NCBI GenBank assembly: GCA_949294195.1
Contig: CASFGK010000014.1
Span: 62,001-126,000 of the forward strand
Length of the DNA stretch: 64,000 bases
Source: an uncultured Bacteroidales bacterium
GTDB lineage: Bacteria; Bacteroidota; Bacteroidia; Bacteroidales; UBA932
Direction: 5' to 3'
The number at the start of each line of letters is the position of its first letter. The first letter of the stretch is position 1. The notes under the pieces were generated by a model. It ran no database searches. It saw nothing but the letters and a program-made list of their open reading frames with translations, and was not told the origin of the DNA. Positions 8,693 through 17,582 of the stretch are shown here, one piece after another. The translations under genes and the position numbers were made by a program.

Positions 8693-9973
8693 CTATTCCA
8701 GACAGGCATCCAGGTCGCGGATTATCTGTTCCTTGTCCATGTTCTGTCCTATGAAGACGATTTTCTGCATCCGGTCACCGTATTTCTCGTCCCAGTCCTT
8801 GTAGAAGTCAGGATCCTGCTTCATAAGCTGGAGCCTGTCTTCTTCCGGAGCCGTTGCATACCACTGGCCGGCTTCCCTTAATATTTTCTGTTTCCCGGCC
8901 TGCTCGAACATGTAGGACATGTCGGTATTGTCAGTGAAGTAGCAGATTCCTTTGGCCCTGATGATGCTTGAAGGCCATTTTCTGGCAACGAAGTTGTCAA
9001 ACTTGTTGATGTCGAATGCAGGACGGCGGTAGTATACGAAAGTTCCTATACCGTACTCCTCGACTTCGCCTCCTTCATGATGGTGATGATGGTGGTGTCC
9101 TTTGTCATGTCCTTCTTCATGATCATGGTCATGATGATGCTCTTCGTGGTGATGTCCGTTGTGACTGTCCGGTGAGTCATCGTGGTGCGCTTCTATGTGG
9201 CAGCCGGGGTTGCGGGCCTCGATTTCTTCCTCTGCTGTAGCCTGGCTGTCGATTCCGCGTACCCAGCCTGCGGAAGTGGCCGCTCGGTCGAAGTCGAACA
9301 TCCCGGTGTTGATGATCCTGTCCAGGTCCACATTTGCGTAGTCGCACTCGATGATCTCGGCACCGGGCTGCAGAGTCTTGATGATCTGTCTGATGCGGGC
9401 AAGTTCTTCCGGCTTCACTTCCGAGGCTTTGTTAAGCAGGATGATGTTGCAGAATTCTATCTGCTGGATTATCAGATTCTCGATATCTTCCTCATCGATA
9501 CTTTTGCGTGTCAGACTGTCTCCACAGGCAAATTCGCTCTGCATCCTCAATGCGTCAACGACCGTAACGATGCAGTCCAGACGGCATATGCCATGTTTTG
9601 TATATGCCTCTCCGAGAGTCGGTATCATGCTTATGGTCTGGGCTATAGGGGCCGGCTCGCAGATTCCGCTCGCCTCGATGACGATGTAGTCGAACTTTTC
9701 CATGCACATCAGCTCATAGATCTGCTCCACGAGATCTGCTTTCAGCGTGCAGCAGATGCAGCCGTTCTGCAAAGCTACCAGACTGTCGTCCTTCTTGCCT
9801 ACGACTCCGCCTTTCTGGATGAGATCAGCGTCGATGTTCACTTCTCCGATATCGTTGACGATGACGGCGAATTTTATTCCTTTCTCATTTGCAAGTATAT
9901 GGTTTACCAGTGTGGTCTTACCGCTGCCGAGATAGCCTGTCAGCAGCAGGACCGGTACATTTTTTTTGTTCAT
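8693..9973 (-). CDS. CobW/COG0523-family GTP-dependent metallochaperone
   Basis: This 426-residue G3E GTPase has the P-loop GYLGSGKTTLVN at residues 13-24, the metal-binding CxCC motif GCICCTLK near residue 73, and the C-terminal CobW domain (FVYYRRPAFD onward). Between the domains sits an unusually His/Asp/Glu-rich linker around residues 257-301, including a run of seven histidines. Such linkers bind zinc or other transition metals. The likely job is delivering zinc or another metal to a client enzyme. It follows the flavin reductase gene by 41 bp on the same strand, so they may form an operon. Confidence 0.9.
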   Translation of the reverse strand: MNKKNVPVLLLTGYLGSGKTTLVNHILANEKGIKFAVIVNDIGEVNIDADLIQKGGVVGKKDDSLVALQNGCICCTLKADLVEQIYELMCMEKFDYIVIEASGICEPAPIAQTISMIPTLGEAYTKHGICRLDCIVTVVDALRMQSEFACGDSLTRKSIDEEDIENLIIQQIEFCNIILLNKASEVKPEELARIRQIIKTLQPGAEIIECDYANVDLDRIINTGMFDFDRAATSAGWVRGIDSQATAEEEIEARNPGCHIEAHHDDSPDSHNGHHHEEHHHDHDHEEGHDKGHHHHHHHEGGEVEEYGIGTFVYYRRPAFDINKFDNFVARKWPSSIIRAKGICYFTDNTDMSYMFEQAGKQKILREAGQWYATAPEEDRLQLMKQDPDFYKDWDEKYGDRMQKIVFIGQNMDKEQIIRDLDACLE

Positions 9974-10014
9974 TTGCCTGTCAGTTGAAAATTCTGTAGA
10001 TTTTGCCTTCCGGT

Positions 10015-10575
10015 CTATTTCAATTGTTTGCCATCGGAAAATGCCTTCCCGGCCTTTTCTCCGATTTTAAGATATTCGTTGTTGAACGGGTCGAATATTA
10101 TAGGTGCGGCCTTGGATGCATCCACTTTCCCGTTTTCATCGAGGACCCGTTCGTCGGCACTTACATTTACGATTTCACCGCGCAGGATACAAGTGTCGGG
10201 ATTGTAGTCTTTCAGCCTGCATTCCATTGCCACAGGAAGCTCTTCTATGAGCGGAGCGTCCACGAAGTCCGATTTTACTGCGTGGAATCCGGCCCTGGCG
10301 AATTTGTCGGGAGTGTTGTTTCCTGATACCATGCCGACATAGTCACATGCAACGACATGTGCGGCATCTGCCATGCTTATGGTGAACGCTTTCCGTTCAA
10401 GGATGTTTTTCACGGTCTTATGACCTGCGCTAAGGCACAGGCTCACCTCATTCTGTTCACTTATACCGCCCCAGGCTGCATTCATTGCATCCGGAGTGCC
10501 GTCCTCGCCGTATGTTGCAATGATGAACACCGGCTGCGGATATGAAAGGGGTTTTGCCCCGAAATTCTTTCTCAT
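10015..10575 (-). CDS. Flavin reductase family protein (FMN-binding split barrel)
   Basis: A 186-residue protein with the flavin-reductase-like fold. Recognisable parts are PVFIIATYGEDGTPDAMNAAW near the N-terminus, SLCLSAGHKTVKNILE and the C-terminal NEYLKIGEKAGKAF. Family members bind FMN and transfer electrons from NAD(P)H, or act as small flavoproteins. The start is the ATG at 10575 (MRKNFGAKPLSYPQP), which matches the usual N-terminus; an upstream in-frame start adds 15 unrelated residues. Its promoter region contains unusual inverted repeats. Confidence 0.85.
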   Translation of the reverse strand: MRKNFGAKPLSYPQPVFIIATYGEDGTPDAMNAAWGGISEQNEVSLCLSAGHKTVKNILERKAFTISMADAAHVVACDYVGMVSGNNTPDKFARAGFHAVKSDFVDAPLIEELPVAMECRLKDYNPDTCILRGEIVNVSADERVLDENGKVDASKAAPIIFDPFNNEYLKIGEKAGKAFSDGKQLK

Positions 10576-10597
10576 AACGGAATATTTTTGATGTCTG

Positions 10598-10656
10598 GTG
10601 CCGATACAAAAAATGTACAATTACGGAATAACGGCACAAGTACTGCCAATTTGGCA
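10598..10656. promoter_or_regulatory. Inverted repeats upstream of the flavin reductase gene
   Basis: GTGCCG at 10598-10603 is inverted as CGGCAC at 10632-10637, and a perfect 13-nt palindrome TGCCAATTTGGCA lies at 10644-10656. They sit 23-81 bp before the start codon of the minus-strand gene, where a repressor or activator could bind. No regulator gene is adjacent. Confidence 0.35.
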
Positions 10657-10778
10657 TTTATGGTAAGAGTATGTTTGCATTATCTTGGACTTCTTGAAGT
10701 AACGGAAATAATATTGTCTTTCCGTAAGGAGATCCTGATACAATGGGCTAATAATAATTTGGCGCGAATGCCGCAGAT

Positions 10779-11555
10779 TCATTTATCAATCAGAAAATTC
10801 AGGATTTCGACAGTATATTCTTCAGAATACTGGTTGAAAGACGATATATGCCCGCTGTCAAATGTCTTAACCGTTGTCTTCTTTGATTTCCTGAACGGGA
10901 TGTCACTGACAGAAGAATACCCGTCTTCCAATCCGACAATATATAATGTTTTCAGACGTCGGTTTTTATGTTTTCCCGGCAGATAACCCTCAGGGAGTTT
11001 TACGTCTTTTCCGTTTGCCTTGAGTTTATTTACCCATTCTGCGGGATCTCCTGCATAGCCGTCATATATTACGTGCGTGACAGGAATATCGGTGTCTTGC
11101 AGATATTCACTTATAATGATGGTTCCCATGGAAAGTCCGAGCAATACCGGCGCTGCTGACGTCTTTTTATAGACATAGCCTGCTACTGCAGCAAGGTCTG
11201 CCACGAATTCATTATGGAACAGACGGTCCCTGTCGATTTCAAATTCACTGCTTTCCCCGAATCCGCGGTAGTCATACAGCCACACATCCAGTCCGCATGC
11301 CTGGAAATATGCTCCCATATACAGCCAGTACCCCATGTTTCCTGCATCGGACTGGGAAATGATGACCGGGATGCCTGTCTCCTCTGACGGCAGATGCCAA
11401 ACATTAAGGGTAGCTCCATCACTTGTGTCTATCTTCAGTTCCTCATATTCCAGCGAGAACTGCTCCGGGGTATAGCGATATGCCTTTTCCGGTTTTATTG
11501 CAAATGCCGGAGCAATGCCCAACAATATATAGATCAATGTAAATATCGGTTTCAT
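10779..11555 (-). CDS. Secreted alpha/beta hydrolase
   Basis: A 258-residue protein with a Sec signal peptide (MKPIFTLIYILLGIAPAFA). The serine nucleophile elbow is GLSMGT near residue 141, the oxyanion region is IISQSDAGNMGYW and YDYRGFGES is the usual loop. The acid is probably in GLEDGY and the base histidine in FDSGHISSF near residue 237. It resembles bacterial serine hydrolases of the BAAT/CocE-like or prolyl-peptidase-like groups. Substrate is unknown. It is divergent from the CRISPR locus, whose tracrRNA terminator lies 85 bp upstream of its start. Confidence 0.83.
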   Translation of the reverse strand: MKPIFTLIYILLGIAPAFAIKPEKAYRYTPEQFSLEYEELKIDTSDGATLNVWHLPSEETGIPVIISQSDAGNMGYWLYMGAYFQACGLDVWLYDYRGFGESSEFEIDRDRLFHNEFVADLAAVAGYVYKKTSAAPVLLGLSMGTIIISEYLQDTDIPVTHVIYDGYAGDPAEWVNKLKANGKDVKLPEGYLPGKHKNRRLKTLYIVGLEDGYSSVSDIPFRKSKKTTVKTFDSGHISSFNQYSEEYTVEILNFLIDK

Positions 11556-11639
11556 CTTATAAATTTGTTATGTTATGGGGTAACTCATGATTACGAGTCA
11601 TCCACTATTTGTGTATCATTACCAATTCTGAATGATTTC

Positions 11640-11722
11640 AAAAAAAGTCTCCACGGAGTACGCGGAGACATAGGAATAAAATCCTTCGGCATATAGCCTT
11701 ATTGTGGTAAGATGTAGTACTT
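11640..11722 (-). ncRNA. tracrRNA: tracrRNA of the type II-C CRISPR system
   Basis: Read on the minus strand, the anti-repeat CTACATCTTACCACAAT (17 nt, 11702-11718) pairs with the first 17 bases of the CRISPR repeat (8 bp plus 7 bp around a 2-by-2 internal loop, with one G-U pair). It is followed by AAGGCTATATGCCG, the nexus hairpin of Cas9 tracrRNAs, a small AGGAT/ATTCCT-like hairpin, and a 9-bp GC-rich hairpin at 11647-11669 ending in T6: an intrinsic terminator. A promoter lies just upstream. The predicted transcript is about 80 nt. It is transcribed away from cas9. Confidence 0.9.
11647..11669 (-). terminator. Intrinsic terminator of the tracrRNA
   Basis: On the minus strand GTCTCCGCG pairs with CGTGGAGAC around a 5-base loop, followed directly by a T-run at 11641-11646. 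It doubles as the 3' hairpin of the tracrRNA. Confidence 0.85.
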
Positions 11723-11728
11723 ACTTCA

Positions 11729-11759
11729 CAAATATAACTGAATTTATCTGATAATCAAA
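11729..11759 (-). promoter_or_regulatory. tracrRNA promoter
   Basis: On the minus strand TTTG (11756-11759) is separated by 19 bp from TATATTTG (11729-11736), a perfect Bacteroidota -33/-7 promoter. Transcription should begin near 11722, just before the anti-repeat. The promoter occupies most of the short gap to cas9, so the two divergent transcripts share this region. Confidence 0.8.
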
Positions 11760-11793
11760 TTCTTTTCATAAATTTACAGGAAAATGATTGTTT

Positions 11794-14700
11794 ATGGAAA
11801 AAGTTATTGGCCTGGATTTAGGTACAAATTCCATAGGATGGGCTATTGTTTGTCGTAACGATGATTTGTCATATACTTTACTTGACAAAGGCGTCAATAT
11901 TTTTCAGGACGGTGTTGCGCACGATAAAAGCGGAGAAAAACCCGCAGTGCAGGAAAGGACTGCGGCAAGAGCTTCCAGAAGACATTATTTCAGACGTCGG
12001 CTGAGAAAAATCCAATTGCTGAAAATATTGGTCGGTCAGAGAATGTGCCCGTATATATCGAACGAGGATCTTGACAACTGGAAACTTCATAAGAAATATC
12101 CTGTTTCCGATGACTTGATGGCTTGGCAGAGGACCGATGATGCTTGCGGCAAAAACCCGTATTATGACAGATACCGGTGCTTGACCGAAGTCCTGGATAT
12201 GAACAATCGTACTGACCGTTATGCTTTGGGGCGGGCGTTGTACCATATTTCACAAAGAAGGGGCTTTCTCAGCAACAGAAAAGAATCAACGAAAGAATCT
12301 GACGGTACGTTTAAAGCAGGAATGCAAGACATTTCCAATGCTATTAAAAATGCAGGTTGCGAATATCTGGGAGAGTACTTCTATAAAATTTATGGTAGCG
12401 GGCAGAAAATCCGTAACAGATATACATCACGGATAGATCATTACAAGAAGGAATTTGATGCTATTTGCGCGAAACAGGCATTGGATGGCAACTTGAAAGA
12501 ACAGCTTGAAAAAGCGATCTTTTTTCAAAGACCTTTAAAGTCTCAGAAGGGCCTTGTCGGGAAATGTACATTTGAAAAAAGCAAGTCCAGATGTCCGGTC
12601 TCGCATCCTCGTTACGAGGAGTTCAGGATTTGGTCATTTGTCAATAACATCCGGATAAGAACTTATTCCGACAGCAGTCCGCGCCCGCTGAATGACAGCG
12701 AAGTCAGGAAAATATTACCTTTGTTTTATCGGAAGAGCAAAAGCCAATTCAGTTTTGAAGATATTGCCAAGGCAATAGCAGGGAAAGGAAACTATTCTGA
12801 CTTCAATGACAAGGCTGAAAAACCATATAAGTTTAATTTCAAGATGTATGCATCCGTGCAAGGGTCTCCAGTAACCTCCGGACTGAAATCAATATTCGGA
12901 GAGGATTGGGAAGACAACCTTTGCAACAGGTACATCCGTTCTGAAGGTAAGACACGGGACCAGATAATCAATGATGTCTGGCATGTGCTGTTTTCCTTTG
13001 ACAATGATGAAATGCTTTGTTCCTGGGCAATCAGGAATCTTGGTCTTACAGAGTCTGAAGCTGATGTTTTCTGCAAAATAAACATTCCGCAAGGCTATGC
13101 ATCCTTGAGTTTGTGCGCTATCAACAAAATCCTGCCATATCTTCGGGCTGGGTACAGATATGACGAAGCTGTGATAATGGCAAATCTTCCGGCAGTGACC
13201 GGATATGACACAGGAAGTGAAGAACTGGAAGAAGTCCGGGAAAACATATCGATAATTATAGAGGATCATTCAAAGAATCCTCTGGAAAACAAACGGAGCA
13301 TTCAATATTATGTAGAGGATTATTTGAGAGGATGCCGGAATGTCGACTCCAGACATTTGTCCAGGCTTTACCATCCGTCCATGATAGAGGTGTATCCTCA
13401 GGTGTCTCCTGAAAACGGTGTCTGCAAATTGGGGTCGCCGCGAGTGTCCGCCATAAGAAACCCTATGGCTATGCGGTCTCTTTTCCGCCTCAGGAAATTG
13501 CTGAATGTACTTTTGCGGTCCGGGAAAATAGATCCGAAGACAACTGTTCAGATAGAATTTGCCAGAGGTCTGAACGACAGCAATATGCGGAAAGCAATAG
13601 AAAAATATCAGGGAGATCAGAAGAAAAAACGGGATGAGGCCAGATCTAAAATCCAAGAACATTTCGGGGAGCAGTACGAACCGTCAGACGATGAAATATT
13701 GAAATACATCTTCTGGAACGAGCAGAAACATAGATGCCCATATACAGGAAACGAGATAGGAATTGAGGATTTTATCGGAGGCAATCCCAAATATGACATA
13801 GAACATACGGTTCCCCGGTCTCTTGGCGGAGACAGTTCACAAATGAATCTGACATTGTGTGAAAGCCGGTACAACAGAGAAGTAAAGCGTGCGACCTTGC
13901 CGGCCAATTTGAGTGATCATGACAGAATCATGGCAATAATCGAGACATTCGGATGGCAAGACGAGATAGAGACGCTTAAAAAACAGATAGAAAGGACTAA
14001 GACATATTCTTCGACGAAAGAAGAAAAAGACAAGAAGATCCAGAGAAGGCATTACCTTAAAATGAGATTGGATTACCTTGAAGGCAAACTCAGAAGATTT
14101 ACAATGAAGGAGGTGCCGGAAGGTTTTTCGAACAGGCAAGGTGTGGATGTCGGGATTATCGGGCGATATGCCAGACTGTATCTGAAATCTGTATTCAGGA
14201 ATGTATATACGGTAAAAGGTGCCACTACAGCTGAGTTCCGTAAAATGTGGGGGTTGCAGGAGGCGTATGCAAAGAAGGAAAGGGACAGTTATGCCAACCA
14301 CTGTATTGATGCCATAACGATAGCCTGCATTGGGAGGAGCGAGTATGAAGAATGGGCCAGGTTCCGGAAAGCAGAAGAATTGTACAGGTTCTCAAAAGGA
14401 GCAAAACCGAGTTTTCCGAAACCTTGGCCGACATTTACCGAAGATGTCAAATCCGTGTCGGATTCGATATTGGTACCGCACTATACTGCGTCGAACCAGT
14501 CGAAACATACGAAGAAGAAATTCAGGAAAAAAGGCAAGATCCAATATAATAAGGACGGAAAACCTATTTATATTCAAGGGGATTCCTTCAGGTGTGTCCT
14601 CCACGAAGCCACTTTTTACGGAGCCATAAAGAAAAATGATGAAATCAGGTATGTGGTCAGAAAGTCCCTTGATTCCCTGAAACCGGATGACATAGATAAA

Positions 14701-15417
14701 ATCGTGGATGATGCAGTAAAAGAAAAAATCAATGAAGCGGTCAGACAGAAAGGTTTCAAGAAAGCCATAGCAGAAGGAATCTGGATGAACGAGACACTGC
14801 AAATTCCGATTAAAAAGGTCAGAGTTTACATTAAAGACAGACCGATGCGGCTTAAGCAGCATCGCGACAAGTCGCGACATGAATACAAGAGGTTTGTAAA
14901 TGTGAAGAACGACTCGAATTACTGTATGGCCATTTATGAAGGTACCAATGACCGTGGAAAGGTTATACGTTCATATTCTGTTGTAAATAATCTTGATGCA
15001 GCTAAATTTTATAATGGCAAAACCCACAGGGATGGTATTGTGCGGCTCTCTGATGATAATGACTTGCCTCTGAAATGCATTCTCAAGATAGGTACGATGA
15101 TTCTCTTCTATGAGAAGTCTCCTACGGAGCTGTATGAGTGCACTGACGAGGAGTTGTCAAAGAGATTGTATAAGGTTATCGGACTTACAACAGCCAATAT
15201 CCGACAAGGAGACAAGATATATTCATATGGAGTGATAGTTTGCAGGCATCATCTTGAAGCAAAAAAATCGTCTGACCTAAAGGCGAAGAACGGCATCTGG
15301 AAGATAGGTGAAGATTATCGGCCTGTTATACAAGTTTTACATACACAGATAAAAGCGTATGTTGAAGGTCAGAATTTCGAAATATCATTGGATGGGCATG
15401 TAAAATTCAAACATTAG
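11794..15417 (+). CDS. cas9: CRISPR-associated endonuclease Cas9 (type II-C)
   Basis: This 1207-residue RNA-guided nuclease cuts DNA matching a crRNA spacer, using the tracrRNA:crRNA duplex. All catalytic parts are intact: RuvC-I at GLDLGTNS (D8), the Arg-rich bridge helix at about 54-76, RuvC-II at QIEFARG (E588), HNH at YDIEHTVPRSLGG (H671) with N694, and RuvC-III at HCIDAITIA (H836, D839). The PAM-interacting domain forms the C-terminus. The ATG at 11794 is chosen over a TTG at 11788. Genes cas1 and cas2 follow directly with no csn2 or cas4, which defines subtype II-C. Base composition is visibly more AT-rich than in flanking genes. Confidence 0.97.
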   Translation: MEKVIGLDLGTNSIGWAIVCRNDDLSYTLLDKGVNIFQDGVAHDKSGEKPAVQERTAARASRRHYFRRRLRKIQLLKILVGQRMCPYISNEDLDNWKLHKKYPVSDDLMAWQRTDDACGKNPYYDRYRCLTEVLDMNNRTDRYALGRALYHISQRRGFLSNRKESTKESDGTFKAGMQDISNAIKNAGCEYLGEYFYKIYGSGQKIRNRYTSRIDHYKKEFDAICAKQALDGNLKEQLEKAIFFQRPLKSQKGLVGKCTFEKSKSRCPVSHPRYEEFRIWSFVNNIRIRTYSDSSPRPLNDSEVRKILPLFYRKSKSQFSFEDIAKAIAGKGNYSDFNDKAEKPYKFNFKMYASVQGSPVTSGLKSIFGEDWEDNLCNRYIRSEGKTRDQIINDVWHVLFSFDNDEMLCSWAIRNLGLTESEADVFCKINIPQGYASLSLCAINKILPYLRAGYRYDEAVIMANLPAVTGYDTGSEELEEVRENISIIIEDHSKNPLENKRSIQYYVEDYLRGCRNVDSRHLSRLYHPSMIEVYPQVSPENGVCKLGSPRVSAIRNPMAMRSLFRLRKLLNVLLRSGKIDPKTTVQIEFARGLNDSNMRKAIEKYQGDQKKKRDEARSKIQEHFGEQYEPSDDEILKYIFWNEQKHRCPYTGNEIGIEDFIGGNPKYDIEHTVPRSLGGDSSQMNLTLCESRYNREVKRATLPANLSDHDRIMAIIETFGWQDEIETLKKQIERTKTYSSTKEEKDKKIQRRHYLKMRLDYLEGKLRRFTMKEVPEGFSNRQGVDVGIIGRYARLYLKSVFRNVYTVKGATTAEFRKMWGLQEAYAKKERDSYANHCIDAITIACIGRSEYEEWARFRKAEELYRFSKGAKPSFPKPWPTFTEDVKSVSDSILVPHYTASNQSKHTKKKFRKKGKIQYNKDGKPIYIQGDSFRCVLHEATFYGAIKKNDEIRYVVRKSLDSLKPDDIDKIVDDAVKEKINEAVRQKGFKKAIAEGIWMNETLQIPIKKVRVYIKDRPMRLKQHRDKSRHEYKRFVNVKNDSNYCMAIYEGTNDRGKVIRSYSVVNNLDAAKFYNGKTHRDGIVRLSDDNDLPLKCILKIGTMILFYEKSPTELYECTDEELSKRLYKVIGLTTANIRQGDKIYSYGVIVCRHHLEAKKSSDLKAKNGIWKIGEDYRPVIQVLHTQIKAYVEGQNFEISLDGHVKFKH

Positions 15418-15420
15418 GTT

Positions 15421-16308
15421 ATGCTTAAAAGAACACTGGCATTCACCAAACCATATCACCTGAGCCTGAAAAACCGACAGATGATTATTAAGGCAAAGGA
15501 CGAGTCCGGATCCTGCACAAGCGTTCCGGTTGAGGATATCGGTTTTGTTATTCTGGAGAATCAGGAGATAAGCATTACAATGCCGCTACTAAATGCGTTG
15601 GCAGACAATAATGCTGCCGTTATCCTGTGCTCGGATAAGTTCATGCCTAATGCCATGTTCATGAATCTGGATTCCAACTCGACACAGGGAGAGAGTTTCA
15701 GAGCCCAGTTGTCTGCGACAGAGCCTTTGAAGAAGAATCTATGGAAACAGATTGTAGAGGCGAAAATCAGGAATCAGGCAGCTTTGCTGCGTAAGCTCGA
15801 CAAAGACGGGGACTCTTTAAAACCATATTATCAAAATGTGAAGAGCGGGGATTCGGACAATAGGGAAGGCGTCGCGGCAAAGATATATTGGAATGAACTT
15901 TTTGATAATAACTTCATGCGTTTTAGGACCGGTCCGTCTCCAAATGAAATGTTGAACTATGGCTATACGGTACTTCGTGCCGCTGTGGCAAGATCTCTGA
16001 CGGGATCTGGACTATTGCCGGCTATAGGAATATTCCACAGAAACAGGTACAATGCATTTCCGTTGGCAGATGATATAATGGAACCGTACAGGCCGTTTGT
16101 GGATGAGATTGTATTCCACTTGTATGCGAACGGAGAGAATAGTCTGAACAAGTATTCCAAGTCGGAGATATTGAAACTGTTGTATACTGACACATTTTTT
16201 GAGAATGTTACCAGACCTCTGGATATTGGACTCTCCATAACAACAGCCTCGCTTGCCAAGTGCTATAACGGACTGCAGAAAAAAATAATATATCCATTAT
16301 TGAAATAA
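15421..16308 (+). CDS. cas1: CRISPR-associated endonuclease/integrase Cas1
   Basis: The 295-residue Cas1 forms the spacer-integration complex with Cas2. The metal-binding residues are visible: E149 (DNREGVAAK), H206 (IFHRNRYNAF) and E221 (IMEPYRP). Length and sequence fit type II Cas1. It begins 3 bp after the cas9 stop, and its stop overlaps the cas2 start by one base (TAATG), so the three genes are translated from one transcript. Its presence beside intact cas9 suggests that the locus can still acquire spacers. Confidence 0.96.
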   Translation: MLKRTLAFTKPYHLSLKNRQMIIKAKDESGSCTSVPVEDIGFVILENQEISITMPLLNALADNNAAVILCSDKFMPNAMFMNLDSNSTQGESFRAQLSATEPLKKNLWKQIVEAKIRNQAALLRKLDKDGDSLKPYYQNVKSGDSDNREGVAAKIYWNELFDNNFMRFRTGPSPNEMLNYGYTVLRAAVARSLTGSGLLPAIGIFHRNRYNAFPLADDIMEPYRPFVDEIVFHLYANGENSLNKYSKSEILKLLYTDTFFENVTRPLDIGLSITTASLAKCYNGLQKKIIYPLLK

Positions 16309-16646
16309 TGTCTGAGAATCGTATAAATGCATATCATGTTATGTGGCTTTTTGTTTTTTTTGATTTGCCTGTCATGACTAAAAAAGAAAGGAAGTGTGCA
16401 ACTCAATTCAGAAAGTCACTCGAAAAAGACGGCTTTTCAATGATGCAGTTTTCAGTATATGTCAGACATTGCCCATCAAAGGAAAATATGAATGTGCATA
16501 TCAAGCGGGTGCAACTTGCGATCCCGGCGACAGGAATGGTAAGTATTTTATCTGTAACGGATAAGCAGTTCAGTGACATCAAAAATTTTTATGGAAAAGT
16601 TGAGAAAGCTAAATTAGCTGTACCTCAACAAATGGAACTTTTTTAG
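16308..16646 (+). CDS. cas2: CRISPR-associated endoribonuclease-like Cas2
   Basis: A 112-residue Cas2 with the first-strand pattern MWLFVFFDLPV, including the conserved aspartate, followed by TKKERKCATQFRKSLEKDGF and the MMQFSVYVR strand. It provides the dimeric scaffold of the Cas1-Cas2 integrase. The start overlaps the cas1 stop by one base. The array begins 108 bp after its stop. Confidence 0.95.
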   Translation: MSENRINAYHVMWLFVFFDLPVMTKKERKCATQFRKSLEKDGFSMMQFSVYVRHCPSKENMNVHIKRVQLAIPATGMVSILSVTDKQFSDIKNFYGKVEKAKLAVPQQMELF

Positions 16647-16754
16647 TATCTTGCAAAAAATCATCAATTACCACTTCTTTGGTATAGGTTTCAACGGTTT
16701 TATATGGTTTATGACGGTATATATGCCATGAAATCAGATGTTTAGAAAGCCAAG
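16647..16754 (+). promoter_or_regulatory. CRISPR leader
   Basis: This AT-rich 108-bp stretch between cas2 and the first complete repeat is the leader by position. The truncated repeat at the far end of the array confirms that this is the leader-proximal side. A TATAGGTTTC near 16682 is one mismatch from a -7 box, but no convincing -33 box accompanies it. Confidence 0.65.
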
Positions 16755-17555
16755 GTTGTGGTTTGATGTAGAAAAAGAATGAATTACAACCAACCTCATT
16801 TTCTTCTGTACATAAGTCATGTTGTGGTTTGATGTAGAAAAAGAATGAATTACAACCCGCCGGACGGAGTAGACATGTGAGGCATCGTTGTGGTTTGATG
16901 TAGAAAAAGAATGAATTACAACTATAAAAGTAGCGAAGAGAACAGCGGAAGCGTTGTGGTTTGATGTAGAAAAAGAATGAATTACAACTGCACCAGAATT
17001 GTGCGCATCATATGCAGCGTTGTGGTTTGATGTAGAAAAAGAATGAATTACAACTGACTATAGAAGAATAATCAGCAGCATCAGTTGTGGTTTGATGTAG
17101 AAAAAGAATGAATTACAACAATGATGAAGACAAGTCAGAAAGGGATTGAGTTGTGGTTTGATGTAGAAAAAGAATGAATTACAACTTTATATTTAAGTTA
17201 CAAATGTTTTATGTAGTTGTGGTTTGATGTAGAAAAAGAATGAATTACAACACACATGATAAACATATGACCATAGCCACAGTTGTGGTTTGATGTAGAA
17301 AAAGAATGAATTACAACATTCCGTAACCGCAATATATTTGAATGGTTGTTGTGGTTTGATGTAGAAAAAGAATGAATTACAACGTAGTTGACGGAAAGGA
17401 AGTCACAGGAAGAGTTGTGGTTTGATGTAGAAAAAGAATGAATTACAACGTTTGGCGCGATAATTGAAATAATACATAGTTGTGGTTTGATGTAGAAAAA
17501 GAATGAATTACAACAATGGAGCGTCTACAGGTTCATTGGGTGTGTTGTGGTTTGA
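16755..17555 (+). CRISPR. CRISPR array: 12 full 36-bp repeats, 12 spacers, one truncated repeat
   Basis: Identical 36-bp repeats begin at 16755, 16821, 16887, 16953, 17019, 17084, 17150, 17216, 17282, 17348, 17414 and 17479. Each starts GTTGTGGTTTGATGTAG and ends GAATTACAAC. Spacers are 30 nt except three of 29 nt (17055-17083, 17450-17478, 17515-17543). A last repeat at 17544-17555 keeps only 12 bases. The repeat's 5' half pairs with the tracrRNA anti-repeat, so crRNAs are read on the plus strand. All spacers differ from one another. No repeat carries a mutation, as expected for an active array. Confidence 0.98.
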
Positions 17556-17582
17556 CACTTGGAACCAATTGATCATGAATTT

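Noticed and set aside
10588-10986. Plus-strand frame that starts upstream of the flavin reductase gene
   Set aside because: Most of it overlaps the conserved end of the secreted hydrolase on the other strand, and no domain is visible.
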